Below are positions 40,955-50,504 of a DNA stretch of 64,000 bases, piece by piece. Both the position numbers and the translations under genes were made by a program. Below the pieces are notes generated by a model. It ran no database searches. It was not told the origin of the DNA and worked only from the letters and a program-made list of their open reading frames with translations. The DNA is taken from contig CANRGJ010000001.1 of NCBI GenBank assembly GCA_947630175.1, positions 62,001 through 126,000 of the forward strand. The letters are read 5' to 3'. Origin of the DNA: an uncultured Ruminiclostridium sp. (lineage in GTDB: Bacteria; Bacillota; Clostridia; Oscillospirales; Ruminococcaceae). Positions within the stretch are counted from its first letter, which is position 1. Every line of letters begins with the position of its first letter.

Positions 40955-43900
40955 TGCCGCTGAGAAGTGATATAAAAAAAGTTCTTATGATAGGCTCAGG
41001 CCCGATAGTTATAGGACAGGCAGCCGAATTTGACTATGCAGGCTCTCAGGCTTGCCGTGTGTTGAAGCAGGAGGGCTTGGAGGTAGTTCTTGTAAATTCC
41101 AACCCCGCAACCATAATGACCGATAAGCATATGGCGGACAAGATATACATTGAGCCGCTGACCCTTGACTGCCTTAAAAGGATAATAGAAATAGAAAAGC
41201 CTGACAGTATCCTGTCTACTTTAGGCGGACAGACAGGTCTTACCCTTTCAATGCAGCTTGCGGAAGAGGGATTTTTGGAGAGCCACAATGTAAAGCTGCT
41301 TGGCGCCGACCCTCTCACAATACACAAGGCGGAGGACCGACAGGCGTTTAAAGATACAATGGAGGAAATAGGCGAACCCTGTATTCCCTCAAAGGTAGTG
41401 GAAACCTTGGAGGACGCAATGGATTTTGCCAATAATGAGATAGGTTATCCCGTTATAGTCCGTCCCGCATTTACCTTGGGAGGAACAGGCGGCGGCATAG
41501 CTAACAACGCTGACGAGCTGCACGAGATAGCTATAAACGGACTGAGAATGTCGCCTATACATCAGATACTTGTTGAACGTTGCATAAGCGGTTGGAAAGA
41601 AATAGAGTTTGAAGTTATCCGTGATGCAAAGGGAAATGTAATAACCGTCTGCTCTATGGAAAACTTTGACCCCGTAGGCGTTCATACAGGCGACAGTATA
41701 GTTATTGCTCCCGCTGTAACTCTTGCGGATAAAGAATATCAAATGCTCCGTACAGCCGCCTTGAACATAATTCAGGCGTTAAAGGTGGAGGGCGGTTGTA
41801 ACTGCCAGTTTGCATTAAATCCCGACAGCTTTGAATATGCGGTAATAGAAGTAAATCCCCGTGTAAGCCGTTCGTCTGCATTGGCGTCAAAAGCAACAGG
41901 CTATCCCATAGCAAAGGTTGCTACAAGAATAGCGATAGGCTATTCTCTTGACGAGATAGTCAATCAGGTCACAGGCAAGACCTACGCCTGCTTTGAGCCT
42001 GCTCTTGACTATGTAGTTGTAAAATTCCCCAAATGGCCTTTTGATAAATTCGTATACGCGAAGAAGACTCTCGGCACGCAGATGAAAGCTACAGGCGAGA
42101 TAATGGCGATAGGCACCAGCTTTGAGGCGGCAATGATGAAGGCTGTCCGTTCAATAGAACTTGGAATGGACACTATGCGCAAAAAAGCGTTCACAACTCT
42201 TACTGATGAGGAAGTGTTGGAAAAACTTCATGATATAGACGTCGATCGCTCTTTCTGCGTGTTTGAGGCCTTAAAGCGAGGTATTTCCGTCGATACGATA
42301 TGCGAGATCACCAAGATAGATAAGTGGTTTGTCAGCAAGCTGAAAAATCTCAAGGAGCTTGAGGATTGGCTTTCCGACGGCGACTTGACGCAGGAAAAAT
42401 ACGATACCGCAAAGAAATATTGCTATCTTGACAAGTCGATAGAGGCTATTTCAGGAAAATCACTTGATGAGTGGGGAATTAAAAAGCGCCATGCAGTTTA
42501 CAAGATGGTAGATACCTGCGCTGCGGAATTTTCCGCTGAAACTCCATATTTTTACAGCACCTACGACGAGGAGAATGAAGCCGAAGAATTTTTACAGCAG
42601 CACCCCACTGATAAGAAAAAAGTCCTTGTTTTTGGCTCAGGTCCTATCAGAATAGGACAGGGAATAGAGTTTGACTATTGTTCCGTTCACTGCGTATGGG
42701 CGCTGAAAGAGCTCGGTTGCGAGGCGATACTTTGCAATAACAACCCAGAAACCGTATCCACCGACTTTGATACAGGTGACAGACTGTATTTTGATCCTCT
42801 TACATTTGAGGACGTTGACAGCCTTATCGCTACCGAAAAGCCTGACGGCGTAGTGGTGCAGTTTGGCGGACAGACAGCGATAAAACTCACCAAGCACTTG
42901 CAGGAGATAGGCGCAAACATAATGGGAACCTGCGCTGAAAGCATAGACGCCGCCGAGGACAGGGAGCTTTTTGACGAGCTCCTCGAAAAATGCGACATTC
43001 CCAGACCCGCAGGTGAAACGGTATTCACAGTGGAAGAAGCGATAGCTACTGCAAATAAACTGGGTTATCCCGTTTTGCTCCGTCCTTCATATGTCCTTGG
43101 CGGTCAGAATATGATAATAGCCAATGCTGACAGCGATGTTATCGAGTATATGAAGATAATCACAGCTCAGAAGCTGGAAAATCCTGTACTTATCGATAAA
43201 TATATGATGGGAACGGAAGTTGAGGTAGACGCTATCTGCGACGGCACAGACTTCCTTATTCCAGGAATAATGGAGCATATAGAGCGTGCAGGCGTACACA
43301 GCGGCGACAGCATTTCCGTATATCCTGCCCAGACCCTTAGCGAGCGTGTGAAAAAGGTCATCATAACTTACACCGAACGCCTTGCAAAAGCCCTTAACGT
43401 TATCGGACTTGTAAATATCCAGTATGTAGTATATAATCATCAGGTATATGTAATTGAGGTAAATCCACGCTCTTCCAGAACTGTACCTTACATCAGCAAG
43501 GTAACAGGCGTTCCTATGGTAGATATTGCTACAAAAATTATGCTTGGCCATTCTCTTAAAGAGCAGGGTTATTCAAGCGGACTTTATCCCGTAGGCGATT
43601 ATGTAGCAGTAAAAGTTCCCGTATTTAGCTTTGAAAAGTTGCACGACGTTGATACGCAGCTTGGACCTGAAATGAAATCCACAGGCGAATGTCTCGGCAT
43701 AGCAAGAACATTTTCCGAAGCACTGTACAAAGGTCTTATCGCTGCAGGCTTTAAAATGCAGTACAAGGGCGGCGTGCTCTTCTCAGTGAGAAATCAGGAC
43801 AAACCTGAGATAATTGACCTTGCCAGCCGTTTTGAGGCGCTGGGATTTGATATTTACGCCACTAGCGGCACTGCCTCGCTACTTAACAGGAATATGATAG

Positions 43901-44163
43901 CCACAAACTTTACCTACCGCATAAATGAGCATAAGGAGCCTAACGTTATTTCGTTGCTTGAAAGCGGAAAGATATGCTACGTTATTTCAACCTCAGAAAC
44001 CGGACGTGATCCTGCCCGTGACAGCGTAAAGATGAGAAGAAAGGCAGTTGAGCGCTCGATAGTATGTATGACTTCTGTTGATACGGCAAATGCGCTTGCC
44101 TCCTGCCTGGAAATGCATAAATCCATATATGACGTTGAAATGGTTGATATAACAAAAATCTGA
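40954..44163 (+). CDS. carB: carbamoyl-phosphate synthase large subunit
   Basis: CarB makes carbamoyl phosphate from bicarbonate, ammonia and two ATP. The 1069 residues show the duplicated halves: MIGSGPIVIGQAAEFDYAGS at the start and VFGSGPIRIGQGIEFDYCS in the second half, two ATP-grasp domains (IVRPAFTLGGTGGGIA and LLRPSYVLGGQNM), and the C-terminal allosteric MGS-like domain (about 930-1069). In the pyr operon its product feeds pyrimidines; sharing with arginine synthesis is likely if no second copy exists. Confidence 0.97.
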   Translation: MPLRSDIKKVLMIGSGPIVIGQAAEFDYAGSQACRVLKQEGLEVVLVNSNPATIMTDKHMADKIYIEPLTLDCLKRIIEIEKPDSILSTLGGQTGLTLSMQLAEEGFLESHNVKLLGADPLTIHKAEDRQAFKDTMEEIGEPCIPSKVVETLEDAMDFANNEIGYPVIVRPAFTLGGTGGGIANNADELHEIAINGLRMSPIHQILVERCISGWKEIEFEVIRDAKGNVITVCSMENFDPVGVHTGDSIVIAPAVTLADKEYQMLRTAALNIIQALKVEGGCNCQFALNPDSFEYAVIEVNPRVSRSSALASKATGYPIAKVATRIAIGYSLDEIVNQVTGKTYACFEPALDYVVVKFPKWPFDKFVYAKKTLGTQMKATGEIMAIGTSFEAAMMKAVRSIELGMDTMRKKAFTTLTDEEVLEKLHDIDVDRSFCVFEALKRGISVDTICEITKIDKWFVSKLKNLKELEDWLSDGDLTQEKYDTAKKYCYLDKSIEAISGKSLDEWGIKKRHAVYKMVDTCAAEFSAETPYFYSTYDEENEAEEFLQQHPTDKKKVLVFGSGPIRIGQGIEFDYCSVHCVWALKELGCEAILCNNNPETVSTDFDTGDRLYFDPLTFEDVDSLIATEKPDGVVVQFGGQTAIKLTKHLQEIGANIMGTCAESIDAAEDRELFDELLEKCDIPRPAGETVFTVEEAIATANKLGYPVLLRPSYVLGGQNMIIANADSDVIEYMKIITAQKLENPVLIDKYMMGTEVEVDAICDGTDFLIPGIMEHIERAGVHSGDSISVYPAQTLSERVKKVIITYTERLAKALNVIGLVNIQYVVYNHQVYVIEVNPRSSRTVPYISKVTGVPMVDIATKIMLGHSLKEQGYSSGLYPVGDYVAVKVPVFSFEKLHDVDTQLGPEMKSTGECLGIARTFSEALYKGLIAAGFKMQYKGGVLFSVRNQDKPEIIDLASRFEALGFDIYATSGTASLLNRNMIATNFTYRINEHKEPNVISLLESGKICYVISTSETGRDPARDSVKMRRKAVERSIVCMTSVDTANALASCLEMHKSIYDVEMVDITKI

Positions 44164-44182
44164 TTGGGGAAATGTCTTTGAA

Positions 44183-44707
44183 ATGAAAATCGGCACATTA
44201 AAGGTAAAAAGAAATTATACCATACTGCAAATGGTGCTTGACGCAGTTGCACTCTTGATATGTTATGCCACAGTTCAATGCGTTTTTTCATTCGGTGATT
44301 TCATTGACACTATGAACGACCGTATAACAAGCTCCAACAGCGAAGTAACAGGCTTGGTGGTATGGCAGTGGAACATAGTATGGGTGGTTATTTCCGCAAT
44401 AGTTATAGTTATATCTCTTCTTATGATATATCTTCCGAGAAAAATGCCGAAAAAATATATCATAAACGAAACTAATGCTCAGAAATACAGCGACATTGTT
44501 ATAACAGCCATAACCTGTCTGAGAATACCCGCGCTTCTGGCAGTATTTGAGGGAATGTGCATACATCAGAACATACTTACCTCCGCATACGACCGAATAA
44601 TTACTCCCCAGATACCATTCGATATAATATTGTCCGTTGTAATAATCTATTTTGCAGTTAAAAGTATAAAGAAAATTCAGCCGAATAATAATGAGGAGAA
44701 ACAATAA
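44183..44707 (+). CDS. four-span membrane protein of unknown function in the pyr operon
   Basis: I do not recognise this 174-residue protein. Four hydrophobic segments are visible at about 14-36, 65-87, 105-127 and 142-162. Between spans 2 and 3 lies a charged loop (PRKMPKKYIINETNAQKYSD). The C-terminus is polar (KKIQPNNNEEKQ). It sits 19 bases after carB and overlaps pyrK by one base, so it is firmly inside the pyrimidine operon. A role with pyrimidine uptake or the flavin enzymes is possible, but nothing in the sequence shows it. The ribosome site GGGG is weak. Confidence 0.75.
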   Translation: MKIGTLKVKRNYTILQMVLDAVALLICYATVQCVFSFGDFIDTMNDRITSSNSEVTGLVVWQWNIVWVVISAIVIVISLLMIYLPRKMPKKYIINETNAQKYSDIVITAITCLRIPALLAVFEGMCIHQNILTSAYDRIITPQIPFDIILSVVIIYFAVKSIKKIQPNNNEEKQ

Positions 44708-45486
44708 TGGCATTCTTTTGTGATGAATTTCCGATAATTGAAAAATCAGAAATTGCAAGCGGGATTTTTTCATATGTTATTCATTGCCCAAGCGTGGCTT
44801 CAGCCGCGAAAGCGGGGCAATTCGTCCACATCAGGGCGGAGGGCTACACGCTTCGCCGTCCTATCTCGATTTGTGAAATAAACAGAGAAAAGGGAACTAT
44901 CCGAATAGTATTTGAAGTCAGAGGAAACGGGACTGACAAGCTGTCGCAGCTTGAAACAGGCGAAAAAATGGATATGATAGCTCCCCTCGGCAACGGCTTT
45001 ACGATAAAAGAAATTCCCTCAGACAAGACTGTAATTGTCGTAGGCGGTGGAATCGGCGTTCCTCCTATGCTGGAAACAGCGGCGGAATATACCGATAACA
45101 AGGTCAAAGCCGTTCTTGGTTTCCGCAATAAGGATCGAGTTATCCTTGATGAGGATTTTAAACGTGTGGGCGCAGAAACTGCCGTCTGCACTGATGACGG
45201 CAGCTATGGCGAAAAGGGACTGGTAACTTTCCCATTGATAGAAGAGCTTGAAAAGGGAAAGACCGCTATGATATATGCCTGCGGTCCTATTCCTATGCTT
45301 AAAGCCGTTATAAATACCGCAAAGGTGTACAACATTCCCTGCGAAGTATCTTTGGAGCAGCGTATGGCGTGCGGAGTCGGCGCCTGCGTCGGCTGCGCCT
45401 GCAATATAAGAAAAGGCGGCAGAGATTTTGTTCTGCGTGTTTGCAAGGACGGCCCTGTTTTTAAAGCCGAGGAGGTGGTACTGTGA
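44707..45486 (+). CDS. pyrK: dihydroorotate dehydrogenase electron transfer subunit
   Basis: PyrK passes electrons from dihydroorotate oxidation to NAD. The 259 residues include the FAD-binding RRPISICEINRE, GNGTDKLSQLETGEKMD, the NAD-binding VVGGGIGVPPMLETA, and the C-terminal 2Fe-2S cluster ligands CGVGACVGCAC and the later Cys of LRVCKDGPVF. It forms an alpha2-beta2 complex with PyrD, encoded next with a 4-base overlap. This marks the 1B type of dihydroorotate dehydrogenase. Confidence 0.95.
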   Translation: MAFFCDEFPIIEKSEIASGIFSYVIHCPSVASAAKAGQFVHIRAEGYTLRRPISICEINREKGTIRIVFEVRGNGTDKLSQLETGEKMDMIAPLGNGFTIKEIPSDKTVIVVGGGIGVPPMLETAAEYTDNKVKAVLGFRNKDRVILDEDFKRVGAETAVCTDDGSYGEKGLVTFPLIEELEKGKTAMIYACGPIPMLKAVINTAKVYNIPCEVSLEQRMACGVGACVGCACNIRKGGRDFVLRVCKDGPVFKAEEVVL

Positions 45487-46397
45487 GCAAGGATCTGTCT
45501 GTTACGGTAGCGGGAGTAAGATTTCCCAATCCCGTCATAGCCGCCTCGGGAACTTACGGCTTCGGTCAGGATTACACCGACTTATACCCACTCAATAAGC
45601 TTGGCGGAATTTCCTGCAAAGGCACAACTTTAGAGCCGAGAAACGGTAATCCTGCTCCGAGGATCGCTGAAACCCCTGCGGGAATGCTTAATTCCGTGGG
45701 ACTTCAAAATCCCGGAATAGATATGTTCATTACAGGCTATCTCCCCCAACTGAAAAAAGACGGCAACGTAATCATCGCAAATATTGCGGGAGCGACTCTG
45801 GACGATTACAAACAGGCAGTGGAATGTCTTGACTGCACCGACGTCGATATGATAGAACTGAACATTTCCTGTCCCAACGTAAAACAGGGCGGTGCAAGCT
45901 GGGGCATTACCTGCGAGGGTGCGGCGGCAGTTACAAAAACCGTGCGTGCCGTCACAAAAAAGTCCCTTATGGTAAAGCTGACGCCTAATGTGACCAATAT
46001 TGTGGATATTGCCAAAGCTGTTGAAGCGGAGGGCGCAGACTGCCTTTCCCTTATAAATACTCTTCTCGGTATGAGGATCGACATCAGAACACGCCGACCG
46101 ATACTGAAAAATAATGTTGGCGGCTTCTCAGGACCTGCTGTTTTTCCCGTGGCGTTAAGAATGGTGTGGCAGGTAGCAAACGCCGTTGATATCGATGTTG
46201 TTGGAATGGGCGGAATAACCACTGCTGCTGACGCAATAGAAATGATGATGGCGGGAGCTAAAGCGATACAAATGGGAACAGCTATATTTACCGACCCGTA
46301 TTCTCCTCTCAAGGTCATTGATGGTCTTGAAAAATATATGGAGGAGAACGATCTGAATTCACTTGAAGAAATAGTAGGAACAGTTCAGCCATGGTAA
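45483..46397 (+). CDS. pyrD: dihydroorotate dehydrogenase, class 1B catalytic subunit
   Basis: PyrD oxidises dihydroorotate to orotate with FMN. The 304-residue TIM barrel has NPVIAASGTYGFG, GTTLEPRNGNPAPRI, MLNSVGLQNPG, the class 1B catalytic Cys in LNISCPNVKQGG, and GMGGITTAADAIEM for FMN phosphate. The GTG start at 45483 overlaps pyrK and follows GGAGGTGGT. The next gene starts 7 bases before its stop. Confidence 0.96.
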   Translation: MSKDLSVTVAGVRFPNPVIAASGTYGFGQDYTDLYPLNKLGGISCKGTTLEPRNGNPAPRIAETPAGMLNSVGLQNPGIDMFITGYLPQLKKDGNVIIANIAGATLDDYKQAVECLDCTDVDMIELNISCPNVKQGGASWGITCEGAAAVTKTVRAVTKKSLMVKLTPNVTNIVDIAKAVEAEGADCLSLINTLLGMRIDIRTRRPILKNNVGGFSGPAVFPVALRMVWQVANAVDIDVVGMGGITTAADAIEMMMAGAKAIQMGTAIFTDPYSPLKVIDGLEKYMEENDLNSLEEIVGTVQPW

Positions 46398-47059
46398 CGA
46401 CTTTGTATCTTATTCGCCACTGCGAGGCGGAAGGAAATATTACCGAGATATTTCAAGGCAGGATAGACTGCGATATCACCCCAAAAGGCGAACGGCAGCT
46501 TGATTGCTTAGCCGAACGCTGTAAGGACATTTCGTTTGACATAATATATTCTTCTCCGTTAAAAAGAGCATTAAAGACTGCACAGGCGGCAAACCGCTTT
46601 CACAACGCTCCTATAATTCCCGACAGCGCCTTTGCCGAGATAGACGGCGGTGAAATGGATGGACACAAGTGGAGCGAGTTACCCTCTCTTTTTCCCCTTA
46701 CATATCCCGCTTGGAAAAATGATCTTCCCAACTTCAAAAGCAAAGATGGAGAATCAATGCGGCAGGTATACGAGCGTATGAGCAAAGGCGCAATGCGTGT
46801 TGTAAAAGAGAACAAGGGTAAAATCATAGCAATCGCATCTCACGGCTGCGCACTGAAAAATCTTTGCTGTTTTCTCCGCGGTCTGCCGCTGGAACAGATA
46901 GAATCCTGCCCGTGGCTTGACAATACAGCAATAAGCTGTTACACTTTTAACGATGATTTTGAACCAACAGAAGTGTTTATCAATGATTATTCCCATATAA
47001 AAAAAGACCCTGCTCTTGCCCCTCACAAAATGTGGTGGGGAGATCAGGAAGATAAATAA
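46391..47059 (+). CDS. histidine phosphatase family protein
   Basis: This phosphatase of the phosphoglycerate mutase superfamily uses a phosphohistidine intermediate. The 222 residues begin with the RHG-type motif LYLIRHCEAEGN (here RHC, a common variant) and have SSPLKRALKTAQ, the Glu in DGGEMDGHKW and the second catalytic His in IAIASHGCALKN. Alpha-ribazole phosphatase and general phosphatases share this form, so substrate is open. It overlaps pyrD and ends just before a strong hairpin. Confidence 0.9.
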   Translation: MVTTLYLIRHCEAEGNITEIFQGRIDCDITPKGERQLDCLAERCKDISFDIIYSSPLKRALKTAQAANRFHNAPIIPDSAFAEIDGGEMDGHKWSELPSLFPLTYPAWKNDLPNFKSKDGESMRQVYERMSKGAMRVVKENKGKIIAIASHGCALKNLCCFLRGLPLEQIESCPWLDNTAISCYTFNDDFEPTEVFINDYSHIKKDPALAPHKMWWGDQEDK

Positions 47060-47066
47060 AAGTCAC

Positions 47067-47109
47067 AAAATCCCCCTTAAAGCATAATCTGCTGAAGGGG
47101 GATTTTTTT
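47067..47109 (+). terminator. intrinsic terminator containing the ytaF ribosome site
   Basis: A perfect 12-pair stem AAAATCCCCCTT (47067-47078) / AAGGGGGATTTT (47095-47106), 16-base loop, T-tract to 47109. The right arm contains AAGGGGG (47095-47101), the only Shine-Dalgarno for the TTG start at 47108. Confidence 0.88.
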
Positions 47110-47635
47110 GATATTCATAGAAGTAATTTTTCTTGTTGCGGCATTGTCTGCCGATTCCTTTGCCCTGTCCACGGGCTACGGTCTGGCGGGAATACGCATA
47201 GGCTTTCTGCGCACGTTGCTGATAAGCGCAATTTGTACCGTTCTTTTGCTTGTGTCCGTTTCTCTCGCAGAAATAGCAGAAGACGTTATTCCAAAAATAT
47301 ACACCACTTTCGGAAGCTTTGTGATACTTTTCATTACAGGAATAGTTAAAATATTTCAAAAGCCCGAAAACAAGGAGCCCGAGCGACTTTCTCTGTTAAA
47401 AACCGTTCTGCTTGCATTAGCTATGTCAGTAGACGGAATTGCAGCGGGATTTGGAACAGGTCTTGCGGCAGGGGACAGCATAGCGGCTCTGGCGGTCATT
47501 TCGCCAATAATCACATTCTTATCCATATACATAGGAAATTATGCGGGAATAAGATTAAAACGTCATACTCCTGCATTTATCCAACGGCTTGGAGGAGTTA
47601 TAATAATATGTATAGCTTTTTTAAAGCTCAAATAA
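47108..47635 (+). CDS. ytaF: sporulation membrane protein YtaF (MntP-like)
   Basis: YtaF is a membrane protein of the MntP/LysE-like superfamily; a sporulation role is annotated from Bacillus and its substrate is unknown. The 175 residues have about six membrane segments with the internal duplication LSADSFALSTGYGLAGIRI and LAMSVDGIAAGFGTGL, each with an Asp in the membrane as in manganese exporters. The only plausible start is TTG 47108, and its Shine-Dalgarno is part of the upstream terminator stem. The last 8 bases overlap the convergent GH3 gene. Confidence 0.82.
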   Translation: MIFIEVIFLVAALSADSFALSTGYGLAGIRIGFLRTLLISAICTVLLLVSVSLAEIAEDVIPKIYTTFGSFVILFITGIVKIFQKPENKEPERLSLLKTVLLALAMSVDGIAAGFGTGLAAGDSIAALAVISPIITFLSIYIGNYAGIRLKRHTPAFIQRLGGVIIICIAFLKLK

Positions 47636-50414
47636 ATTTTAAGCTGTATAAATTTACGTTTTCTCCTATTATTACAGTGACGTCGTGAACACCTTCATAT
47701 ACCTTTTTAAGCGGAAATTCAAATGTCTTGAAATTTTCGGGGCATACAAACGGCGGAAGCATAAATGAAGCCGCTTCTTCCTTGTCAATTAATATTTTGA
47801 TCTCAAAGCTGTTTCCGGTAGTTGACGCTTTGATCTTAACAGCGCTTTTTGCATTCAAGTCGCAGTCAAAGAAAGTGATATTGCCGCCGAAAACGCCTTT
47901 TCCCTTTACATATTCGTGCTTTGCGTCGTTTGTTGCTCTTATTTCCACGCTTTTCTTGTCGTCATAGTCAACTGCCAGCGTTTTGACGCTTAAATCACGA
48001 GGCGTATGCTTTGTTCCCGAAAGGAACATCTTAACACAGCAGGAGGTATCGTCGCTTGATTTTCCTGCATATATCATATAATCGCCTTCGTCAAATACAT
48101 ATTTATGGTTTTCACAATCCCAGCGACCAAATTCTTTTTTATCTATGCTGAATTCAAATTCTGCTTTTTCTCCCGCCTTTATAAATTTCCTGTCAAAAGC
48201 GCACAACTGCTTTAATGGGCGTTTATATCGGCTTTCAAGTTGAGATAAATATATCTGAACGACTTCATCTCCGTCAATTTCGGAAACATTTTCAACCGAA
48301 ACGCCAACGTTTATTTTGTCCTTGCTGTCGGTAACCTGTAAATCTTCATATTTGAATTTTGAATAGCTCAGCCCGTATCCGAATGGATAAAGCGGCTTTC
48401 CGTCATAATACAGATATGTTGACTTGTTTTTTATTATATCATAGTCCATTATATCGGGAAGCTCGCTTGTAGAAGCATACCAGGTCATACTTGTCCTTCC
48501 AGCGGGATTATTAGATCCGAAAAGCGTCTGAGCCATTGCATTTCCTGTTTCAGCGCCTCCATGCGCTGAATAAATGATAGCAGGCAGTTTTTTGTTCAGC
48601 TTCGGTATGGCATAAGGATAGCTGGAAATAATGCACAAAACAGTGTTTTTGTTAGCGGAAAATACAGCGTTTGCAAGATTTGTCTGGAAATCGGTAAATT
48701 CAATATTTTCTCTGTCATATTCCTCTCTTGCAACTACCATAGGGTTATTTCCAATGCATACAACGGCGCAGTCACATTCGGAGGCTGCTTTTTCGGCTCT
48801 TTTTGTCCCGCTGTCTGCTATTTCTTCAACAAAAATCTGATCAGCTTCTACTCTGCTTCTTTCGTCTGCTGTAAGCATACCTTTTTTATTCACAAAGACT
48901 GATTTTCCATTCCAACTTTTGAATATTGTTTTTCCTTCATATACTGATGGACGGAAAAGACTGCGCACGAACCATTGAAACAGGGAAGTGTCGGTTGCCA
49001 TATACACATTATTTAAAGTTATGTATTTTCCGTTTTTTACAGATAAGTACGCAATTTCGCTGCCGCAGTCGTATTTTATGAATTTGCAGCTTTCGTCGTC
49101 CTTTTCTCCGTCAGCAATAACGTTTCCGTCGTCATTTACATGAAGATATTTTCCTGTAAGCAGCGACTTTATCACAACAGTATCTCTGCAATCGTCAAAT
49201 ACAATATCCATATCAGGAAACAGATTTTTGATCCCGTCATATACAGTCGCGTTGTATGCTGTCGTTCCTGTGTACCAGTCACGGTAATTTTCCTTTGCAT
49301 GTGTCCCAAGTAAAGCTATTTTTTTGACAGACGTTTTTTTCAGTGGAAGAAGTCCATTGTTTTTCAGCAGTATTATTGTTTCCTTTGCGGCAGTAAGATT
49401 TATTTGCTTAAACTTGTCGCAGTTGACTACTGCCGATGGAATATGCTTGTAAGGATTTTTATCTGCGGGATTAAATTCTCCAAGCAAAAATCTTGGGTAT
49501 AATGCATTTACAACAGCTTTATCAAGCTCTTTTTCGGTAAGCATATCATGTTTCAGCGCATAGCGCAGCGCCTCGATAACTGTTTTTGCATTTTCACACA
49601 TTATGTCGGTGCCGCATTTTATAGCCATAGCTATCGTTTGTGCGTGATTTTTAGTGAATTTATGATGTGTTGCGGTCTGTACAACATCACTGCCGTCGGT
49701 AACAGCGTATTTCATACCCCACTGACGTTTACATATTTCGTTTATATCGGGATTTATCATTGCGGGCAAACCGTTTATTGAATTGTATGAAGTCATTACG
49801 CCGGGAGCATAACCCGCCTCGATAGCAGGCTTGAACGCACGGTAATAATATTCGTGCTTTGTTCTCGGTTCAATATTTGATGAAGATGTGGCTCTGTTTT
49901 TTTCATTGTTGTTGGCATAAAAATGCTTTAATGAGGGACACGCTCTGTAATAGTCCTTATTGTCGCCGACTATTCCTTTGGTGTACGCTTTTACCATTTG
50001 CCCCGCGAGATAAGGATCTTCGCCGTAGCATTCCTCTGTTCTTCCCCAGCGTGGGTCACGCCCAAGGTCAACAGTAGGTCCGAAAAGGACAAGGCGGTCG
50101 TGATTAGAATTTTCGTGATAATAGCGCAGTTCCGTTCCTGCAATTTCCCCTATTTTTTCCATCAGCTTGGTATCAAACATTGACGCCATACCGATAGGCT
50201 GAGGGAACACGGTAGCCGGTTCATCATCATTGTGAGAAACAAAGCCTCTTGCAACTTCGTTCCCCACACTGAATTCTTTTATTCCCAGTCTGGGAACAGC
50301 GGCTTGCCTTGTGGGAATAAGCCCTATTTTTTCTTCAAGCGTAAGCTGTGAAACAAGGCTTTTTACCCTCTTTTTCAAGGGGAGAGAAACATCAAGATAA
50401 TCAGCGTTTTTCAT
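47628..50414 (-). CDS. glycoside hydrolase family 3 enzyme with inserted trefoil-like region
   Basis: This is a retaining beta-glycosidase (beta-glucosidase or beta-xylosidase type) of 928 residues. GH3 barrel signatures: GRDPRWGRTEECYGEDPYL, the KHF of CPSLKHFYANNN (about 163-165), and the nucleophile Asp240 in AVTDGSD. The second domain holds the acid/base region REEYDREN (about 563-570) and is interrupted at about 410-532 by repeats such as LLTGKYLHVNDDGNVIADG and KNGKYITLNNVYMA, resembling a fascin-like beta-trefoil. A fibronectin-III-like domain (about 725-790) and a C-terminal beta domain follow. No signal peptide, so it probably works inside the cell. Confidence 0.9.
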   Translation of the reverse strand: MKNADYLDVSLPLKKRVKSLVSQLTLEEKIGLIPTRQAAVPRLGIKEFSVGNEVARGFVSHNDDEPATVFPQPIGMASMFDTKLMEKIGEIAGTELRYYHENSNHDRLVLFGPTVDLGRDPRWGRTEECYGEDPYLAGQMVKAYTKGIVGDNKDYYRACPSLKHFYANNNEKNRATSSSNIEPRTKHEYYYRAFKPAIEAGYAPGVMTSYNSINGLPAMINPDINEICKRQWGMKYAVTDGSDVVQTATHHKFTKNHAQTIAMAIKCGTDIMCENAKTVIEALRYALKHDMLTEKELDKAVVNALYPRFLLGEFNPADKNPYKHIPSAVVNCDKFKQINLTAAKETIILLKNNGLLPLKKTSVKKIALLGTHAKENYRDWYTGTTAYNATVYDGIKNLFPDMDIVFDDCRDTVVIKSLLTGKYLHVNDDGNVIADGEKDDESCKFIKYDCGSEIAYLSVKNGKYITLNNVYMATDTSLFQWFVRSLFRPSVYEGKTIFKSWNGKSVFVNKKGMLTADERSRVEADQIFVEEIADSGTKRAEKAASECDCAVVCIGNNPMVVAREEYDRENIEFTDFQTNLANAVFSANKNTVLCIISSYPYAIPKLNKKLPAIIYSAHGGAETGNAMAQTLFGSNNPAGRTSMTWYASTSELPDIMDYDIIKNKSTYLYYDGKPLYPFGYGLSYSKFKYEDLQVTDSKDKINVGVSVENVSEIDGDEVVQIYLSQLESRYKRPLKQLCAFDRKFIKAGEKAEFEFSIDKKEFGRWDCENHKYVFDEGDYMIYAGKSSDDTSCCVKMFLSGTKHTPRDLSVKTLAVDYDDKKSVEIRATNDAKHEYVKGKGVFGGNITFFDCDLNAKSAVKIKASTTGNSFEIKILIDKEEAASFMLPPFVCPENFKTFEFPLKKVYEGVHDVTVIIGENVNLYSLKFI

Positions 50415-50467
50415 AATAAAACCTCTTTAAATTATTTTATTCTGAAAAAAGAGATGAATTTTTCTTT

Positions 50468-50496
50468 ATTATATTCCTCAATGATTAGGTTGTCAA
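50468..50496 (-). promoter_or_regulatory. perfect-consensus promoter of the GH3 gene
   Basis: On the minus strand: TTGACA (50491-50496), 17-base spacer, TATAAT (50468-50473). Start of transcription near 50461; GAGG precedes the ATG at 50414. Such a strong core suggests control by a repressor. Confidence 0.85.
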
Positions 50497-50504
50497 TAAT
50501 TCAC

